Of a stretch of DNA of 36,819 nt, positions 9,138 to 16,824 are shown piece by piece. The position numbers and the translations under genes are program-made. The notes beneath the pieces were generated by a model. The model did not search any database. It was not told where the DNA came from and saw only the letters and a program-made list of their open reading frames with translations. This stretch comes from Deltaproteobacteria bacterium CG03_land_8_20_14_0_80_45_14. Lineage in GTDB: Bacteria; Desulfobacterota; BSN033; UBA1163. Every line of letters begins with the position of its first letter. The first letter of the stretch is position 1. The stretch lies in the NCBI GenBank assembly GCA_002780715.1, contig PEUO01000117.1, positions 1 to 36,819 on the forward strand. Reading direction: 5' to 3'.

Positions 9138-9530
9138 CTATTTGATGGGCCACTCCCCTCTTTCCTTCAAGACATCCCGATAAACCTGAAGGGCCTCATT
9201 CACAGCAGGCATTCCCGCATAGGGTGCCAACTGGAAAAAGATCTCAGTAATTTTTCTTGGGTCACAGCCGACATTCAAAGCTGCATTCACATGGAGTTTC
9301 AATTCATCCGTGGCGCGTAGCGCAGCCAGCATGGCACACGCAACCATCTGCCTTTCGGGCAAAGTCAAAACAGTTCTGGAATAGAGCTTGCCGGTGATAA
9401 ACAGGGATAAATCATTGGCGAGGTCTTTGTCAAATTCCTTCCACGTCAGATAAGGGGGATCCATCTTGATCCCTTTACCGAATAGTTGATTGGCTGTATC
9501 TTGAGTCTTTTTTCTTAATTCGTCATTCAT
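9138..9530 (-). CDS. Carboxymuconolactone decarboxylase (AhpD-like) family protein
   Basis: LTLPERQMVACAMLAALRATDELKLHVNAALNVGCDPRKITEIFFQLAPYAGMPAVNEALQVYRDV. Confidence 0.85.
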   Translation of the reverse strand: MNDELRKKTQDTANQLFGKGIKMDPPYLTWKEFDKDLANDLSLFITGKLYSRTVLTLPERQMVACAMLAALRATDELKLHVNAALNVGCDPRKITEIFFQLAPYAGMPAVNEALQVYRDVLKERGEWPIK

Positions 9531-9616
9531 GATAGGAGTCCTCCTTCAATCGTTGCTCTTTGGCATTGGAAATATGGTTTTTTGTCTGAATTCAAACTTA
9601 TGAATAAGGGACGCCC

Positions 9617-9823
9617 CTATTTATACCAAACTCCTTCTAATTCTCGATATATTTTTTTCGTCGTTGGAGTGGGGATGCCCAATTTTTTTCCGAGATTAAT
9701 AATCGTGCCACCGAAAAGTTCCAATTCACTTTTACCTTTCTTCTGGTGGATATCTCTTGGTTAACTTCCGAAATAGCCTCCAACACCACCAACACCAAGT
9801 ATGGAAACATTTAACTTGCCCAT
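9617..9823 (-). pseudogene. panE: Internally deleted 2-dehydropantoate 2-reductase (panE-like) remnant
   Basis: Minus strand MGKLNVSILGVGGVGGYFGS* (Rossmann N-terminus), then in the same frame KGKSELELFGGTIINLGKKLGIPTPTTKKIYRELEGVWYK* (KPR C-terminal pattern). The middle of the gene is missing. Confidence 0.75.
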
Positions 9824-9856
9824 CGTCTATTCACCCTGAAAAATAATACGCCTGTT

Positions 9857-10291
9857 TTACTTTCGCAACAGGATCTGTTCCAAACGAATCTCAAATCGCC
9901 GGTCATCTTCTAATTGCCTCTTCTTCGGACCTTTTGTTCTACCACCCTCCCGACGGAATTTCGCCTTGACCTCGCGCTCCTCCAATAAGAACCCGATCTT
10001 TTCTGGACGAAACTCCCTACCCATTGGGCTCAGACACTTTGCCCCCTTCCCCAGCACAATAGCTGCCAACCCCCAATCACCCGTTATGACTACATCTCCT
10101 GTTTCCGTTAGATTCATGATTTTCATATCCGCTTCCTGAGAATCGTCTCCCACCACAATAGGATGATCTGATTCTATATCGTGATTGAAATTGGCCACTG
10201 TCCAGACTGGGATATAGTATTTTCGTCCAAGTCTCATGCAGATATGCAACACAGATCTGGGACAGGCATCTGCGTCTACCAAAATCTTCAT
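9857..10291 (-). CDS. YaiI/YqxD family (DUF188) protein
   Basis: [11 protein letters not shown]...VANFNHDI...[49 protein letters not shown]. Start moved from 10327 (which lies in a terminator-like hairpin) to 10291. Confidence 0.87.
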   Translation of the reverse strand: MKILVDADACPRSVLHICMRLGRKYYIPVWTVANFNHDIESDHPIVVGDDSQEADMKIMNLTETGDVVITGDWGLAAIVLGKGAKCLSPMGREFRPEKIGFLLEEREVKAKFRREGGRTKGPKKRQLEDDRRFEIRLEQILLRK

Positions 10292-10305
10292 AGAATCCAT
10301 ATTAT

Positions 10306-10340
10306 CAAGAAAAAAGGGCAGAACCATTTAGCTCTGCCCT
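10306..10340 (-). terminator. Intrinsic terminator between the nfn operon and the DUF188 gene
   Basis: Minus strand AGGGCAGA-gctaaatgg-TTCTGCCCTTTTTTCTT: 7-bp stem (10316-10322 with 10333-10339) followed by a T-tract. Confidence 0.65.
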
Positions 10341-10350
10341 TTCGTTTATT

Positions 10351-10429
10351 GTAGCGCCCCCATTTATTGCCTGCCTGCGGTAGGCAGGGGGGCGAATGAA
10401 TTCCGTTCCGACAACCGCCGGAACGCTAC
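10351..10429. repeat. Palindromic intergenic repeat with GTAGCG...CGCTAC ends
   Basis: Outer GTAGCG/CGCTAC; inner CCTGCCTgcggtAGGCAGG and GTTCCGacaaccgCCGGAAC hairpins; right end contains the gltA-like stop codon. Confidence 0.65.
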
Positions 10430-11844
10430 TTATTCTCATTCATCAAATACTCATGAATCGAATTGGCTGCCTTTCTTCCTGCACCCATGGCCAAAATGAC
10501 AGTGGCTGAACCTGTTACGATATCTCCTCCTGCCCAAACTCCAGGCTTGGTGGTCTTTCCTGTTTCAAGGTCAGCAACGATATAACCTCTCTTATTAAGC
10601 TCCAGACCTTGTGTCTGCGCAGGAAGAAGTGGATTGGGACCGGCGCCAATGGCCACCACCGCCATATCACACTCCAATTGAAACTCCGAACCCTTGATGG
10701 GAACCGGTCTGCGCCTTCCTGAGTCATCGGGCTCTCCCAACTCCATCTGGAGACATTCCACACCGGTTACCCAACCATTATCATCTCCTAAAAATTTTGT
10801 GGGAGCCGTGAGTAGATAAAACTGGACTCCCTCTTCCTCTGCGTGGTGAACCTCTTCAATACGGGCAGGCATCTCATCTCTTGATCGGCGGTAGATGATT
10901 CGAACGGTGTCTGCACCTAATCGAAGAGCTGTCCTGGCTGAATCCATTGCCACATTTCCAGCTCCAAAGACTGCCACATTTTTCCCTCGGGCGATGGGTG
11001 TATCATATTTAGGGAAGAGGTATGCCTTCATCAAATTGGATCGTGTCAAATATTCGTTGGCTGAATAAATGCCGCAGTAGTTCTCCCCTGGGACATTTAA
11101 AAACTGGGGAAGACCTGCGCCCAAACCTAAGAATACAACATTATATTCCTTGAGGAGCTCATCAACAGTCTCAATTCTTCCGATGACACAGTCACACTCT
11201 ACCTTCACCCCTAAACGCTCTAAATAGTTGACCTCTGCCTGAACAATCGCCTTGGGAAGACGGAATTCTGGAATACCATAGATCAGAACGCCCCCGGTTT
11301 TATGGAGGGCTTCAAAAATGGTGACCTCATGTCCTTTAAGAATAAGATCCCCTGCCAGGGTCAGACCTGCTGGTCCTGATCCCACGACCGCCACTTTCTT
11401 ACCAGTTGGTGGCGCCTTCTCTGGAATGGTAATTTCTCCTTTAGTTCTCTCCCAATCCGCAGCAAATCGCTCCAATCTGCCGATGGCAACGGGTTGGTCC
11501 TTCTTCCCAACGATGCACACCTTTTCACACTGGTCCTCTTGAGGGCAGACGCGTCCACAAACGGCAGGAAGGCTGTTTCGTTCCTTCAATTTCCGTGCCG
11601 ACCCGGCAAAATCCCCATCCAAAATAAGTTTGACAAAAGCCGGGATATAGACTTCTACTGGGCATCCCTCAATACATTTTGGTTTCTTGCATTGAAGGCA
11701 ACGACTCGCCTCCAACTGGGCCAATTCAGGTGTGTATCCAAAGGGGACCTCATCAAAATTCCTCGCCCTCACCTTAGGGTCCTGCTCAGGCATCTTTTGC
11801 CTTGGGACTTTTGGTTTTTTCTCTTTTTCTTCTTTCTCTGCCAT
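10426..11844 (-). CDS. gltA: NADPH-dependent glutamate synthase small-subunit-like flavoprotein (GltA/SudA/NfnB type)
   Basis: RNFDEVPFGYTPELAQLEASRCLQCKKPKCIEGCPVEVYIP; GKKVAVVGSGPAGLTLAGDLILKGHEVTIFEALHKTGGVLIYGIPEFRLPK; KNVAVFGAGNVAMDSARTALRLGA. Confidence 0.95.
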   Translation of the reverse strand: MAEKEEKEKKPKVPRQKMPEQDPKVRARNFDEVPFGYTPELAQLEASRCLQCKKPKCIEGCPVEVYIPAFVKLILDGDFAGSARKLKERNSLPAVCGRVCPQEDQCEKVCIVGKKDQPVAIGRLERFAADWERTKGEITIPEKAPPTGKKVAVVGSGPAGLTLAGDLILKGHEVTIFEALHKTGGVLIYGIPEFRLPKAIVQAEVNYLERLGVKVECDCVIGRIETVDELLKEYNVVFLGLGAGLPQFLNVPGENYCGIYSANEYLTRSNLMKAYLFPKYDTPIARGKNVAVFGAGNVAMDSARTALRLGADTVRIIYRRSRDEMPARIEEVHHAEEEGVQFYLLTAPTKFLGDDNGWVTGVECLQMELGEPDDSGRRRPVPIKGSEFQLECDMAVVAIGAGPNPLLPAQTQGLELNKRGYIVADLETGKTTKPGVWAGGDIVTGSATVILAMGAGRKAANSIHEYLMNENK

Positions 11845-11855
11845 CTCAACCCCCC

Positions 11856-12689
11856 CTATTTTACTGCCGCCGTAAATTGTTCCATGGATGCCTTCTCCTC
11901 TTTGAGATAGGCCCTTTGCCGTTTTACCAGTTCATCATAGTCGACCTGATGGCCATCAAATTCCGGGCCATCCACACAACAAAATCTCGTCTTACCTCCC
12001 ACTGTGACCCGGCAGGCTCCGCACATTCCTGTTGCATCCACCATGATGGGATTTAGACTCACCATCGTCTTGACCCCATATTCCTTTGTCAGCTTGCATA
12101 AAAACTTCATCATGGGCACAGGGCCAATCCCCACGATCAATTTCACATCCTTCTGTTCATCTAAAATCTTGCGAAGGACATCCGTCACAAATCCGTGATG
12201 ACCATAACTCCCGTCATCCGTCGTCACCCTCAAATCGTGACTGGCCGCCTTCATCTCATCCTCTAAGATTAGGAGGTCTTTCGTTCGAGAACCGATGATA
12301 GCAATCACATTGTTCCCCGCTTCTTTGTAGGCTTTGGTAATCGGGTACATGACGGCAACGCCTGTCCCACCTCCGACACAGATCACCGTTCCAATCTTTT
12401 CGACATGGGTCGGCTTACCCAATGGTCCGATAATATCGGTGATGGAATCGCCGACATTGAGGGTTCTCAGGAGAGCAGTGGACTTTCCAACGACCTGAAA
12501 GATCAAGTCGATCATCCCTGTAGCTGGATCGGTCCCTCCCATAGTCAAAGGAATTCTCTCCCCAGTTTCATTGACCCGTAAAACGACAAATTGTCCTGGC
12601 TTTGCCTTACGAGCAATTCTGGGGGCCTCCACTTTAAAGTGGCACACCGTTTTCTCAGCCATTTCCCTTTTATATGTAATCTTATACAA
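11856..12689 (-). CDS. Sulfide/dihydroorotate dehydrogenase-like FAD/NAD-binding subunit (NfnA/SudB type)
   Basis: PGQFVVLRVNETGERIPLTM; GTVICVGGGTGVAVMYPITKAYKEAGN; MVDATGMCGACRVTVGGKTRFCCVDGPEFDGHQVDYDEL. Confidence 0.93.
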   Translation of the reverse strand: MYKITYKREMAEKTVCHFKVEAPRIARKAKPGQFVVLRVNETGERIPLTMGGTDPATGMIDLIFQVVGKSTALLRTLNVGDSITDIIGPLGKPTHVEKIGTVICVGGGTGVAVMYPITKAYKEAGNNVIAIIGSRTKDLLILEDEMKAASHDLRVTTDDGSYGHHGFVTDVLRKILDEQKDVKLIVGIGPVPMMKFLCKLTKEYGVKTMVSLNPIMVDATGMCGACRVTVGGKTRFCCVDGPEFDGHQVDYDELVKRQRAYLKEEKASMEQFTAAVK

Positions 12690-12734
12690 TCTTCCCCCCT
12701 CCTTTCTGATAAATTTTTCACAAAGTTCGTCCTA

Positions 12735-12763
12735 TATATAAATGAAGTAAAAATAAATGTCAA
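12735..12763 (-). promoter_or_regulatory. Sigma70-type promoter of the nfn operon
   Basis: Minus strand TTGACA (12763-12758), 17-nt spacer, TATATA (12740-12735). Confidence 0.6.
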
Positions 12764-12812
12764 ACTTTTATTACATTGATAAAAAATAATATACCCTTGC
12801 TACACGATCAAG

Positions 12813-12954
12813 AAGAGATTTCTGAAAAAGTCAACCCTTCGACTCCCCGGCCTGAAGGCCGTGGCTTGCTCAGGGTTGACCCTGAGCGGCGCTTCTTTAC
12901 CCCGCCTTCAAAGGCGGGGCTTGGTGCCGCCGAATGGGTCAAGAAATCTCTGTA
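12813..12954. repeat. MITE-like palindromic element with direct ATCAAG flanks
   Basis: Ends AAGAGATTTCTgaaaaagtcaACCCTTCG / CGAATGGGTcaAGAAATCTCT are imperfect inverted repeats. Internal hairpins GGCCtgaaGGCC, TCAGGGTtgACCCTGA, CCCCGCCttcaaaGGCGGGG. ATCAAG at 12807-12812 and 12955-12960. Confidence 0.6.
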
Positions 12955-12989
12955 ATCAAGAGAGCGTATAGTAGTTTTTCAGGGCTCTC
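12954..12989 (+). promoter_or_regulatory. Conserved upstream element, copy 1 (RRM gene)
   Basis: aaTCAAGAGAGCGTATAGTAGTTTTTCAGGGCTCTC; 32/36 identical to 19111-19146; GAGAGC...GCTCTC arms; 11 nt before TTGACA. Confidence 0.75.
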
Positions 12990-13000
12990 AAGAATTTATC

Positions 13001-13029
13001 TTGACAGATGATGAAATTTAGACGATAAA
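13001..13029 (+). promoter_or_regulatory. Sigma70-type promoter of RRM gene
   Basis: TTGACA (13001-13006), 17 nt, GATAAA (13024-13029). Confidence 0.6.
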
Positions 13030-13120
13030 TATAAATATCGAACTTTATATAAGGTTTTTGGGGAACCCCAGAGACTCTTCAGAAAGTCCTAGGGGTTTTA
13101 AATTAATGGAGGAGAAAAAG

Positions 13121-13414
13121 ATGAATTTAAAACTTTATGTTGGAAACCTTTCCTTTGGAGCTTCAGAGGAGGACCTAAAGAAACTCTTCTCTGAAGCAGG
13201 AACAGTTCAGTCCGTCAAAATTGTTATTGATTCATATTCGGGAAGATCCAGAGGATTTGGTTTCGTGGAGATGGCCTCAAAGGAGGAGGCAGAGAAGGCA
13301 ATCTCCCAAATCAACGGAAAGACTTTTATGGACCGGGCCTTGATTGTGAGTGAGGCCAGACCTCAGAAAAAAGGGGGGGGCGAGTTCCAGGACAGAAGGG
13401 ATAGGAACAGGTAA
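13121..13414 (+). CDS. RRM-type RNA-binding protein
   Basis: KLYVGNLSFGASEEDLKKLF (RNP2) and SRGFGFVEM (RNP1). RBS ggaggagaaaaag before ATG 13121; the longer ORF from 13058 is less likely. Confidence 0.92.
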   Translation: MNLKLYVGNLSFGASEEDLKKLFSEAGTVQSVKIVIDSYSGRSRGFGFVEMASKEEAEKAISQINGKTFMDRALIVSEARPQKKGGGEFQDRRDRNR

Positions 13415-13433
13415 CCCGATTTACGAAAGATAA

Positions 13434-13538
13434 ACCCTGTTAGAAATGACGGGGTTCAAAACCCTGTTTTTTATAAAAGGTATTTCAATTCTGAATATTA
13501 TTCATCCACGCTTTAAAAACGCGGCTTTCTAACGGGGT
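13434..13538. repeat. Small palindromic element, copy 1 (TIR ACCCYGTTAGAAA), upstream of rpsU
   Basis: ACCCTGTTAGAAA (13434-13446) versus TTTCTAACGGGGT (13526-13538); related to 36073-36170. Confidence 0.6.
13449..13472 (+). terminator. Intrinsic terminator after RRM gene
   Basis: ACGGGGTTcaaAACCCTGTTTTTT: 8-bp stem with one G-U, then T6. Confidence 0.6.
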
Positions 13539-13551
13539 AAAGGAGAAGGCG

Positions 13552-13743
13552 TTGGAAGTTAAAGTTCAAAACAACCAGATCGAGAATGCGATCAAAACCT
13601 TGAAGCGCCAACTCGCCAGGGATGGAATCTTAAAGGAATTGAAGAAAAGAAGGTCCTACGAGAAACCTTCCGTGAAAAAGAAAAGAAAGCAACAGGAGGC
13701 GAGAAGGAGAAGACAGAGGGCAGCCCGCAGATTTTCAAGATAA
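13552..13743 (+). CDS. rpsU: 30S ribosomal protein S21
   Basis: MEVKVQNNQIENAIKTLKRQLARDGILKELKKRRSYEKPSVKKKRKQQEARRRRQRAARR; TTG start after aaaggag. Confidence 0.95.
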   Translation: MEVKVQNNQIENAIKTLKRQLARDGILKELKKRRSYEKPSVKKKRKQQEARRRRQRAARRFSR

Positions 13744-13784
13744 GGACATTTTCTCTTTTGTTTCTCAATAGGCAGATAGGGGAA

Positions 13785-15473
13785 CTAACTACTGGTGCCC
13801 GGTATGTTCACGGCGATCCAGAGTTTTCCTTCTTCTGTCTGGAGAAGGCCTTTTCTGGAGAGCAGGGCGATCGCTTCTGAGGAAAATGCTCTAACATCTT
13901 TAAAGTCAAGGATGACTTTTTGGATTTCGACATTTAAAACCCCTCTGAGCCTCTTGGTCAATTCCTTTGCTCCCTCCCGATCAATTGATCCCTCGAGTCT
14001 GACAAAAAGCGTTTTAAGGCGTTCGTTGTAAACAGAATAGAGTTTGAGCGTATCCGTTGCTTTTTGGCCAATCAGAAGTTTCTTCTCTGCAATCTTCTCC
14101 CCCATCCGCTGAATCAAGTCCCGAGTATTCTGGAGAGGGATAGTATCGTTCATTCTCTGCAAAATTCGTGAAAGACTTGGGAGATAACCCTCGGGGGTCC
14201 TCTGTGCAATGCTCCGATAGGCAATATTTGAAAGGACTCGAGTGAAGAATCGTTGTTGTGGATGGAAAACCCTCTTAAAGATGGAATTCCAAGAATAGGC
14301 CTCTTTGCATGCCCAATTAAATCCACGCTGAAGAGTCTCTTCGGTCATCAACCTCGGCTTGAAAACGACGGTGGCTCCATTATATTGAGCCCAATCCTTA
14401 TGCAGGAGCCTGCCCTCTGGCTCCATTCTTTGAAATAAGGCAGTCCCAGGCAAGGGGGTGAGAATGAAGAAACTGGGCAATTCAATTCGATTCCGTTCAC
14501 AGAATCGAAGCGTTCTTTCAAAGACCCCTTCATCATCATGATCCAATCCGAAGATCAATCCAGCCACGATCATGATGTCGTGATCATGAAGGGCTTTCAT
14601 GGCTTCCTCAAATTGGTAGGCTCGATTAAAGGTTTTATTCACATCTTTTAAGTTTTCCGAAGAGAGGGATTCTACACCGATGAACAAAGAGACGCATCCA
14701 CTCTCCGCAGCAAGTTTCAGAAGCTCGGGGTCCCGGGTCAAGGTCATACTGGCCTGGCTGGCCCATTTCTTTTTTAAGGGCTTTAATCGGGTGAAGAGCT
14801 CTTTGGCATAATGGCGGTTCCCGGCGATATTATCGTCAATGAAGACGAGAAAATCCCCTTCTAACCGTTTCACCTCTTCAATCACTTCATCCACCGGCCG
14901 ACAGCGGTAAGTCTTTCCAAAAAAATGCGTGACATGACAGAAATCACATTGGTGAGGACAGCCCCGGGTCGTTTGGACACAGTTGACCGTCATATATTCA
15001 TCTTTACGAAGAAGATCAAGCCTCGGAAAGGGGAGTTTTTCCATCGAGCAAAAACCATCCGCTTTATAGAAAGGTTTCAGGCATCCATTCTTAAAGTCTT
15101 CGACCAATCCTTCCCAGACATTCTCCGCTTCACCGATTACCACAACATCTACATGCTCCTTGGCTTCGAGGGGAAGGCTCGAGGCATGAGGCCCGCCCAT
15201 GACGACCGGGATCCCTCTCTGACGAAATCTCTGTGCAATCTGATAAGCCCTGGGGGCATGCATCACCATTCCGGTCACGCCGACCAGATCCACATCTTCT
15301 TCAAAATTGATCGGCTCTACATTCTCATCCGTGATCTTCACTTCAATATCCGGAGGGGTGAGTGCGGCCAGCGTTGTCAGCGTGAGGTGGGCAAACCAAA
15401 TGTTCTTAATCACTTTTTGCGAGTGGCTGAGGTAAGGGTGTTTATAGGCTGGATCGATTAATCGAATTTTCAA
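13785..15473 (-). CDS. B12-binding-domain radical SAM protein with C-terminal STAS-like extension
   Basis: CVQTTRGCPHQCDFCHVTHFFGKTYRCRPVDEVIEEV; N-term VDLVGVTGMVMHAPRAYQIAQRFRQRGIPVVMGGPHAS; C-term VQKVILDFKDVRAFSSEAIALLSR-like segment (IQKVILDFKDVRAFSSEAIALLSRKG). Confidence 0.9.
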   Translation of the reverse strand: MKIRLIDPAYKHPYLSHSQKVIKNIWFAHLTLTTLAALTPPDIEVKITDENVEPINFEEDVDLVGVTGMVMHAPRAYQIAQRFRQRGIPVVMGGPHASSLPLEAKEHVDVVVIGEAENVWEGLVEDFKNGCLKPFYKADGFCSMEKLPFPRLDLLRKDEYMTVNCVQTTRGCPHQCDFCHVTHFFGKTYRCRPVDEVIEEVKRLEGDFLVFIDDNIAGNRHYAKELFTRLKPLKKKWASQASMTLTRDPELLKLAAESGCVSLFIGVESLSSENLKDVNKTFNRAYQFEEAMKALHDHDIMIVAGLIFGLDHDDEGVFERTLRFCERNRIELPSFFILTPLPGTALFQRMEPEGRLLHKDWAQYNGATVVFKPRLMTEETLQRGFNWACKEAYSWNSIFKRVFHPQQRFFTRVLSNIAYRSIAQRTPEGYLPSLSRILQRMNDTIPLQNTRDLIQRMGEKIAEKKLLIGQKATDTLKLYSVYNERLKTLFVRLEGSIDREGAKELTKRLRGVLNVEIQKVILDFKDVRAFSSEAIALLSRKGLLQTEEGKLWIAVNIPGTSS

Positions 15474-15602
15474 ATAGGTTCCCCCATGAAATGATCCCTT
15501 CTGTGTGGAACAGATACCGAGAGGGGATAAATGGCGAGTAGTTATGTAGTCTATTGGTGTATCTTATAACTGAATTACTGGAGGATGTCAATAATTTTCT
15601 AT

Positions 15603-16418
15603 TTATTTAGGCCTCTCCGACAGGTTGTAGTAATCCGCTTTACAGGAATCTCTCAAAAAGGTGAGAGATTCTCTGACTTCATTAAAGGATTTCTTCAAGG
15701 TTTCGTACTTTTTCTCCAGATCTAAATTCTGGGCGAGGGCCTCCTCCAGTTTGGACTGGAGTTCTCGGTTCTCCTCGGAGAAAAGGGAGGCCTCTCTCTC
15801 CTTTAACTTTCCTTTGATTTTCACCACCTCATTCTGTTCCATCTGAGATTCCAAGTCATCCATCCGGTCTAAAGCTCCCTCCTTCTCCAGGGTGACCCTG
15901 GTCAAGGCTTCCCTCGCCTCTCTCAATTCCTGTTGAAACTCTTTAATTCTCTCCAGAGCGTCTGTATTCTCCTCCTGGAGATAGATCGATTCGGACTGGA
16001 ACTCTTTGAGCTTTCGATGTTCTCTGCTCAGGGCCTCCAGTTGGCGCCGTAATTCTTGATTGTCTTGGGTCAATTGATGATTGGTTTTCTGGTAGGAAGT
16101 CAGATCCATCTCCAGAGCCCTCTTTGTCTGGGCCGAGGCGAGAAGCTGAGCATGGAGGTCTTCGATCAATTTCAGGACATCCAGGCCTTGTTCTGTCTCG
16201 ATTCCTTTCTTGGGAGACTCGAAGATCACCTTCCTCTCTGTCTGCTTCTCCGGGGATTTAATCCCCGGAATAGGTTGGTGAGGATCTTTTTCCAGCAACT
16301 GGGGTTCCTCCTCCAGAGATGAAGGAAGGGGTTCTTCCAGCTTTCTGATCTTCGGCATCTTTTCGGCGACATTCGTATCGAATCCATCAGCCGTGACCAC
16401 CTGACTTCTTGGCTTCAT
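15603..16418 (-). CDS. Coiled-coil protein 1 of ParA cluster
   Basis: Long heptad-like E/K/L-rich region; N-term DGFDTNVAEKMPKIRKLEEP. Confidence 0.8.
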   Translation of the reverse strand: MKPRSQVVTADGFDTNVAEKMPKIRKLEEPLPSSLEEEPQLLEKDPHQPIPGIKSPEKQTERKVIFESPKKGIETEQGLDVLKLIEDLHAQLLASAQTKRALEMDLTSYQKTNHQLTQDNQELRRQLEALSREHRKLKEFQSESIYLQEENTDALERIKEFQQELREAREALTRVTLEKEGALDRMDDLESQMEQNEVVKIKGKLKEREASLFSEENRELQSKLEEALAQNLDLEKKYETLKKSFNEVRESLTFLRDSCKADYYNLSERPK

Positions 16419-16491
16419 CCTGTACCCTCCTCAGCCACTCGGCCTCTTCCCCCTTCCCCTTTCCCGTCTCCGGGAAAGGGAGGGAAGGAGA

Positions 16492-16824
16492 TTATTTGAT
16501 TCGTTCTTTCATGTATTCATCCATCACCCTTAACATCTCGACAATCTTTTCCACTTCCGCTTTGACCCGGTTCACCTCTTCAAGCATTCGATTGGCCTTC
16601 TTCAGATCGAATTCCAGGGCAGATCGCACCGTTAAAGAGGAACGGAGTTCAGAATAAAGCGTATCGATTCGCTCCGTTAAATCATCCTTTTTTGATTCTT
16701 CCACAGATCTCTTCAACGGAGAGACGGAACGGGGTTCCGCAACATCCCAAGGCCTTTCAATCGGCTCTTTGTTCAGTGTGTTGGGAAATTTCTGTGCGAC
16801 GTTGTTGGTAAATTCATCCGACAT
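16492..16824 (-). CDS. Coiled-coil protein 2 of ParA cluster
   Basis: N-term DEFTNNVAQKFPNTLNKEP matches coiled-coil protein 1; C-term heptad-like. Overlaps the ParA gene by 11 nt (16814-16824). Confidence 0.78.
   Translation of the reverse strand: MSDEFTNNVAQKFPNTLNKEPIERPWDVAEPRSVSPLKRSVEESKKDDLTERIDTLYSELRSSLTVRSALEFDLKKANRMLEEVNRVKAEVEKIVEMLRVMDEYMKERIK

Noticed and set aside
9582-9764. Plus-strand ORF 9582-9764
   Set aside because: Opposite strand carries the panE remnant, which explains the sequence better.
16440-16491. CCCTTTCCCGtctCCGGGAAAGGG hairpin between the coiled-coil genes
   Set aside because: Strong hairpin but no T-tract in the transcribed (minus) direction; possibly another dispersed repeat, not called as a terminator.
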